A DNA stretch of 64,000 nt from contig JAHDYR010000001.1 in the NCBI GenBank assembly GCA_019828565.1, positions 372,001 to 436,000 of the forward strand, written 5' to 3'. The first letter of the stretch is position 1; every line of letters begins with the position of its first letter. The position numbers and the translations under genes were made by a program. This DNA is from Carpediemonas membranifera. Lineage: Eukaryota > Fornicata. Positions 59,641-64,000 of the stretch are shown piece by piece. The notes below the pieces were generated by a model, which did not search any database, was not told the DNA's origin, and was given only the letters and a program-made list of their open reading frames with translations.

Positions 59641-61307
59641 TCATCCGTCAGCAGACGAATGGTGGCGGTTAGCCAATTGATGATGCTGGAATGATGTTGG
59701 AAGGCGCGGGATCGAGGTGCGACTGAATGGAGAGCCACTGAGCTCATCTTCCGTGGCAAGAGAACGCCACAGGATGTTCTCTGCAGCACTCTTGTCCCGA
59801 TGATCAACATTCAGAGCATCAGGAACTGTTGCGCGCCACTGAGCACCACGGCACTGTGGATTTTCGCAGAGCATCACACGATGTGGGTGAACGTGCTGGT
59901 CATCACGCGGACGAACTCGCTTGTAGGGGGCGTGGCAGTGAGGGCAGACGACGATGGTGCGATCCTCGTTAACCATGTTAAGATCGACGACAATGTTATA
60001 CCCCTTGAGAAGGGGAACTATCTCTCTCGCGAACTTTCGATATGGCGCGTAAGGAATGAACATACCAGCAGGCGTGGTGAATCCCGAGCTCCCGTAGAAG
60101 ACTTTCAGGCGAATGGGGGTGGCGATGGGATGGTGGCGACGCCAACCGAACTCCCGAGCAACTGTTGGCCGCAGCGGGCGAAGTGCTTCTGGCGAAGGAT
60201 GTGGTTCGCAAAGCGCACTCGGCGGAAAGACTTACGCATTCCAGCCTCGAAAATGTCGTTCGCGTTGTCCAGCACAAACCTAATAGAGTTGTTGATACTC
60301 ACTAGTTTTGTGCTCTTGAACGACGCGGCCGTCATATCAAAGCCGAAACTTGGCGTCTTAGTGTATCCGCACTTTGGAAGGACGCCGGAGCTGGTGGTGC
60401 CATCGGGGTGCCTGATGTAATACCCTCCGATGGACCTCGCGCCCGGGTCGAACCCCATGAGGGCATCAGGATCCGGCGCGGGTGGAGCCTCGGCATTATT
60501 GGTCCCGAGTCGGAGGCGCTCTTTCTCCCGCCATTTCGCTCGCTTTCGAACGGGCATGCTCGCATCATGTTGTGGCCGATAGCGACCGAAGCCTCTCTTA
60601 ATAGTCACCGCCACACAGACCCCATCGGTGCTCAGGCTGAGCAGACGGCCCATTGACCTGGGGTTGTCCCGGTAGCGTCTTTTCTGCTCTTCTGTCAACG
60701 GTTTGGTGGCGTGTGGGAGTGTGGGATGAATTCCCACACGATGACAGAAGTTCTCGTTTAGTAGGCCCATCGTTTCACCGTAGGCCATGAAGCCCGGTCG
60801 GACGGGGGCCATGGGCACGATTGGCACGAGGCGAGGCTGGCGGAGCGACATCGAGTACTCCCCGTTGAAGTGGCTGATGAGGCCACTCAACGTCTCCACT
60901 CCGTCAGCAATTGCCCAGACGCAAGAGAGAATGCGTGGGGCAGCCTGGGAGACTGGGAGCCCGTCATTCTCACCCATGTGTGCCGCCCAGAACAGCGATG
61001 GGAGACACGCGAGGATCTCAGGGTTGACCATGTTGAGGATGGCGTGAACGCCGGCCAACTCCTGCTCGAAGAAGGCCGGAGAGCCAACACCTGCGAGAGC
61101 TTCTTCGAGTCGGGCGAGGGTGCCCTGTAGCCTGTCACGGTACGTCGTCACCGTGCGGGCGAGCCACAGCTTCACAGAGTTGGCGTATCGGATGAACCAC
61201 TTCCGGAGACTGCTTGCAGGTGAGCGACAGCTCGAGATCGGCCACCCTTCAGAGTCTTCAACCAAGTCAAGGCAAAACTGCGGCAACGAGGGCTCCCTGA
61301 CGCCCAC
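59641..61307 (-). pseudogene. Fanzor/TnpB-like RuvC nuclease gene with frame break
   Basis: Two minus-strand frames (61307-60105 and the region down to 59641) together show the C-terminal half of a TnpB/Fanzor protein. RuvC-I is GFDPGARSIGGYY. RuvC-II-like YG is in VFYGSSGF. VNEDRTIVVCPHC corresponds to the VDEyRTSxxCxxC element, the second zinc pair is CENPQC, and RuvC-III is NVDHRDKSAAENIL. Fanzors are eukaryotic RNA-guided nucleases of transposons. The first frame has no ATG (opens at GTG). The frame shifts between about 60190 and 60105, by a mutation or an unproven 50-nt intron starting GTTCGG. All three RuvC acidic sites appear present, so recent decay or activity are both possible. Confidence 0.7.
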
Positions 61308-61403
61308 CCACTACCAACCCAGCAACGCTGCTGGTCAAGGATTTTTGGAGATGTATTGAACGACATCTCGACATTTGAGATCGAGAATCCGACAGCCGCA
61401 GTC

Positions 61404-62171
61404 ATGCTCCTCATCGAATGCGTATCCGCTTATATCTACCTAATGTTAATGGCGCTGCTCGCGGTGACTGTCGTCCTTGCCCTCATAGTCACAGCCACTG
61501 TCCTCCTGCTATTCGCACTTCTGCTGCCCCTGCCACCTCTCATCTACATGGAGTCGGGTATCCGGCAGGGTATCATCAAGGAGATGCTGGGCCGTAAGAT
61601 CAGCATCCGCGAGGCGCTGTTCCCCGACAAGGAGTTCATCCCGCGCATCACCATCATCTACATCGTCGTCATCGTCGTCGTCACCCCTATCTCCATGCTG
61701 GGTGTCACGGTCCCCCTCATCTACGCCGCTCAGCTGCTCACATTCTCGACTGTCAGCTTCCTCCTGCTCACCCGCAAGGACATGGGCATCGTCGCCTGCA
61801 TCAAGCTCGGCGTCAAGGCCAACACCCGCAACATCTTCCCGCTCCTCATCTTCTGGCTCATGACCCTCGCGGTGCACATGCTCGACAACATGACCGGCGG
61901 CCTCTCCATGTTCTTCACGTACGGCTTCTGCATGATCCTCGAAATCATCTTCGCCGGCAAGATGTTCCAGCTCATCCGCCCCGAGGTCATGCCCATCCAA
62001 AACTTCCCGGCGTACGGTATTCCCGGCCAGATGCCATACCAGGGTCAGCTGATGCCCGCGCAGTACCAACCCCAGCAGTACCAACCCCAGCAGTACCCGC
62101 CCCAGATGCAGCAGATGCCGTACGCCCCGCAGATGCAGTTCGTCCAGCCCCCGGCCAACTCTGCCATGTAG
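61404..62171 (+). CDS. N-terminally shortened paralog of the Gln/Pro-tail membrane protein
   Basis: The frame opens at a TTG (61356); the first ATG at 61404 gives 255 residues (MLLIECVSAYIYLML). From 61506 on the sequence is nearly identical to the gene at 50797. Just before it, the two are only loosely similar (MALLAVTVVLALIVTATV versus LALLAVTVIGLVLLLLSIV). The first 90-100 residues of the other copy, including two TM helices, have no counterpart, and the Fanzor-like gene begins about 100 nt upstream. The copy may be a truncated but expressed paralog. Its tail has one more QPQQY unit. Confidence 0.6.
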   Translation: MLLIECVSAYIYLMLMALLAVTVVLALIVTATVLLLFALLLPLPPLIYMESGIRQGIIKEMLGRKISIREALFPDKEFIPRITIIYIVVIVVVTPISMLGVTVPLIYAAQLLTFSTVSFLLLTRKDMGIVACIKLGVKANTRNIFPLLIFWLMTLAVHMLDNMTGGLSMFFTYGFCMILEIIFAGKMFQLIRPEVMPIQNFPAYGIPGQMPYQGQLMPAQYQPQQYQPQQYPPQMQQMPYAPQMQFVQPPANSAM

Positions 62172-62642
62172 ATAAAAGCTTTTCATTGTTTACGGTATGT
62201 CGAAAGAGTGTTTATCACTGTGCAAGGGAGTTCCGTCGGGACGCCCGGCTCTGGCTCCTCTGTTCCAGGAGCGCCATGATCCGGGTGACGCGAGCGTCGA
62301 CCAGGTCGCCCAGTGGGAGTCGCGCCGGGGCGAGGAACAGCTCGTTCGCCGGCAACTGGATCTCGCCCACGACGGGCCAGCCGCCCTTCTCCTCAGGCTC
62401 TTCACACGGCTCGGCGGGGTCGGCTACGGGTGGCTCCTCGGTGGGCTGCGCGTCCTCGGGCTCGTCGACTTCCCCATCAGACTCGGCCACCGATCCCTCC
62501 ATCTGAGACTCGAGGTCGGAGTCGGGAATCTCGGACCCGACTTCCGACTCAGTGTGGTGGACGTCCTCATCGTCCAGGGTTGGCTCACCTGTAGTCTCTT
62601 CCATGTCGCCCTCTTCGGTGACCTCCTCCAGGTCAACCGGGC
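61506..62642 (-). repeat. Right arm of 1.1-kb inverted repeat
   Basis: These 1137 nt are the reverse complement of 50325-51447 with very few changes. The difference in length is explained by a 15-nt unit gained in the Gln/Pro tail and one T lost between the genes. This arm lies fully inside intact LRR coding sequence on one side, so it is the likely source of the LRR fragment on the left. Confidence 0.9.
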
Positions 62643-63750
62643 TCTCTCCGAAGGGTGTGAGTTCGATCGTCGCAGGGTGCCGCTGGAGATATAGGGTGCG
62701 TACCGTCTGGTTATTGCCGAGCATCTCCTCGATCGATGCCAGCAGTTCGGCGGACTTAAGAGCGCCAGTCTCGGCGATATTCAAGCCGACGAGCGTGCGA
62801 TTCAGCTCTCTGACAAAGCAGCCACGCACCTCATGGACGGCAGACACAGGGAACGGCAGGGCAGGGCTGTCATCACCGTCTCTCGTGTGCGTCTCTCGGC
62901 TGGCGGAGCGACGCCGGGACCTAGGCCTGGGCGACTTGCTCCGCTTCTGCTTGGAGGAGGGTCGACTGGTCGGTGGGGCATCAGGCTCCATCATTCCCTT
63001 ATAAATGACAACCTCCTCGTCGAGCAACGGAGCGACATCGAGGGCCGTGACAAGATCCCGAAGGCTTTCGGGCGGAATTCGGTTTTGTGAAATGTCAAGA
63101 TACTGCAACTCACTGGTAGTCAGGGTCTTGATGAGGGGGGCCATGGCCTCTGTGCTGTCGAGCCCGGTGTGGGGCAAGTGGAGTGTCTTCAGAGGGAGGC
63201 CGGGCTCGAGCATCGAAGCGATGATGTCATGGCCATCGCAGTCGATGCGGGTGTCACTGATCGTCAGGCTTTGCAGTGAACCGAACTTGGGGACAGCGGC
63301 GACGATGGCGGCGATGCATTCGTTGTCAACGCTGTCCTCGAAGGAGAAGACCAGGTCCTCGAGATGGGTTAGGAACCCGAGCCCTTTGAGCACAGTCGTC
63401 AGAATAGGAAGGTCATTCAGCAGGCCCAAGTCGTTGAAGCGGACGCTGGTGATGGACTCGCACCGCATGCTGAGCATGAGGGCTTGTGCGTCAAATTCGT
63501 TCAAGGGATGCATCCATAGGCTGATATTCCGGACTGAATCGACGGAAATCGGAGGCTTTCCCTTCTTTTGCGCAGATTCTGGAACACATCTGGCCAATTC
63601 CGCCCGTAGAGAAGGGTGGGGCCGAATATTCATGGCGGTTGTCGCGTTAATGTAATCAACGGCGAAAGATCCGGTAGTATTAAGCTTTTCTATGAGTACA
63701 GGTTCATCTGTGGTTGTAGCCGGCGCTGGTTCCTTCGGTGCCACCGCCAT
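62215..63750 (-). CDS. Leucine-rich repeat (RNI-like) protein with acidic tail
   Basis: This 511-residue protein starts at a clear ATG (63748-63750). Residues about 70-250 contain ribonuclease-inhibitor-type LRRs (LTHLEDLVFSFED, LQSLTISDTRIDCDG, LKTLHLPHTGLDSTEAMAPLI, LQYLDISQNRIPPESL). A basic SR-type linker (KQKRSKSPRPRSRRRSASRE) follows, then a degenerate LRR (LNRTLVGLNIAETGAL), a long acidic Glu/Asp region, and a final short helix. LRRs of this kind bind proteins; no partner is known. The last 430 nt lie within the inverted repeat. It converges with the membrane paralog 43 nt away. Confidence 0.8.
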   Translation of the reverse strand: MAVAPKEPAPATTTDEPVLIEKLNTTGSFAVDYINATTAMNIRPHPSLRAELARCVPESAQKKGKPPISVDSVRNISLWMHPLNEFDAQALMLSMRCESITSVRFNDLGLLNDLPILTTVLKGLGFLTHLEDLVFSFEDSVDNECIAAIVAAVPKFGSLQSLTISDTRIDCDGHDIIASMLEPGLPLKTLHLPHTGLDSTEAMAPLIKTLTTSELQYLDISQNRIPPESLRDLVTALDVAPLLDEEVVIYKGMMEPDAPPTSRPSSKQKRSKSPRPRSRRRSASRETHTRDGDDSPALPFPVSAVHEVRGCFVRELNRTLVGLNIAETGALKSAELLASIEEMLGNNQTVRTLYLQRHPATIELTPFGESPVDLEEVTEEGDMEETTGEPTLDDEDVHHTESEVGSEIPDSDLESQMEGSVAESDGEVDEPEDAQPTEEPPVADPAEPCEEPEEKGGWPVVGEIQLPANELFLAPARLPLGDLVDARVTRIMALLEQRSQSRASRRNSLAQ

Positions 63751-63914
63751 GTTTGTCTTCCTTGAACGTTGTGGACAAATTTTTCTGACGATAAAATGTG
63801 GATAACTGGGCGGGGCGGTTTGTGTCTATGCTTACGCAGCCCTTATAGACCCATACCATTCTTTCAGGCGGCACCAAAAAAACGAGGTGCTCTAATCTGC
63901 ACTGCTTGAACGAA

Positions 63915-64000
63915 ATGGAGCTTGAAGAGGAGAATTGGTTCGAGTGGATTGCTAACGAGTCTGCTGATGAGCAGATGGACAATGAAGAGGAACCTATGCT
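63915..64000 (+). CDS. Start of an acidic protein (3' partial)
   Basis: An ATG at 63915 opens MELEEENWFEWIANES and stays open to the window end (28 full codons). It is divergent from the LRR gene with a 164-nt gap, as is common here. The N-terminus is acidic with Trp-Phe-Glu-Trp. Too little is visible to name it. Confidence 0.4.
   Translation, partial: MELEEENWFEWIANESADEQMDNEEEPM

Noticed and set aside
60410-60470. A tRNA B-box-like GGGTCGAACCCC
   Set aside because: It encodes the RuvC-I motif (GFDPGARS) of the Fanzor-like protein, and no tRNA fold surrounds it.
61509-62186. A minus-strand ORF of 225 codons opposite the membrane paralog (also seen opposite the left copy)
   Set aside because: It is present in both arms only because the arms are identical. 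His/Glu/Asp-rich shadow composition.

Overview
The window is nuclear DNA of a microbial eukaryote. It holds about 44 closely packed genes on both strands, roughly one per 1.45 kb. Products include AMPK beta, ESCRT-III subunits, cohesin SMC3, kinesin-5, MAPK and Ste20-type kinases, RNA polymerase I and III subunits and the H/ACA snoRNP protein GAR1. No tRNA, rRNA, CRISPR array or bacterial operon was seen. Most genes have no intron, but at least nine carry introns of only 28-35 nt. These usually start GTATGT or GTTCGT and end in a compact acceptor such as CTCACACAG, CTAATACAG or ATAACACAG, where a branch-point-like stretch abuts the splice site. That pattern is known from metamonads (Giardia, Trichomonas). 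With the fairly high GC and the cilium-related genes, it suggests a free-living metamonad, perhaps a Carpediemonas-like fornicate. The lineage is an inference.

Layout. 1-7.9 kb: a divergent Hsp70 tail running off the left edge, AMPK beta, an RCC1-repeat protein, a Ser/Pro-rich protein and a single-pass membrane pseudokinase. 8-18.5 kb: a secreted-type propeller/GCC2-GCC3 membrane protein, a NAPE-PLD-like metallo-beta-lactamase protein with a long extra C-terminal region, a family A DNA polymerase of Pol nu/theta type, and a large membrane protein. 18.8-26 kb: a polytopic membrane protein, Vps24/CHMP3, a small signal-peptide membrane protein, an MST/Ste20 kinase and a MAPK15-type MAP kinase. 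26.3-38.5 kb: an ABCA transporter, a thioredoxin-fold protein, coiled-coil proteins, kinesin-5, head-to-head RNA polymerase subunits (RPA12-like and RPC9-like) and small multi-exon genes. 38.7-49.6 kb: a POT1-like OB-fold candidate, a second ABCA transporter, a DUF1963-like protein and SMC3.

50.3-64 kb: this segment is built around a 1.1-kb near-identical inverted repeat (50325-51447 and 61506-62642). It carries the ends of two convergent genes, a membrane protein and a leucine-rich-repeat protein. Between the arms lie a WD40 protein, GAR1, a TFIIF-alpha-like protein, an RCC1-like protein, CHMP1 and a Fanzor/TnpB-like RuvC nuclease gene with a reading-frame break. The Fanzor-like gene sits directly beside the N-terminally shortened membrane paralog.

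Several ORFs with no usable ATG were resolved by finding short upstream exons: RPC9, ABCA at 41.6 kb, SMC3 and an 88-residue coiled-coil gene. Where no exon was found, the first in-frame ATG was used. A TGTAAA motif overlaps or closely follows many stop codons and may be part of the 3'-end signal.
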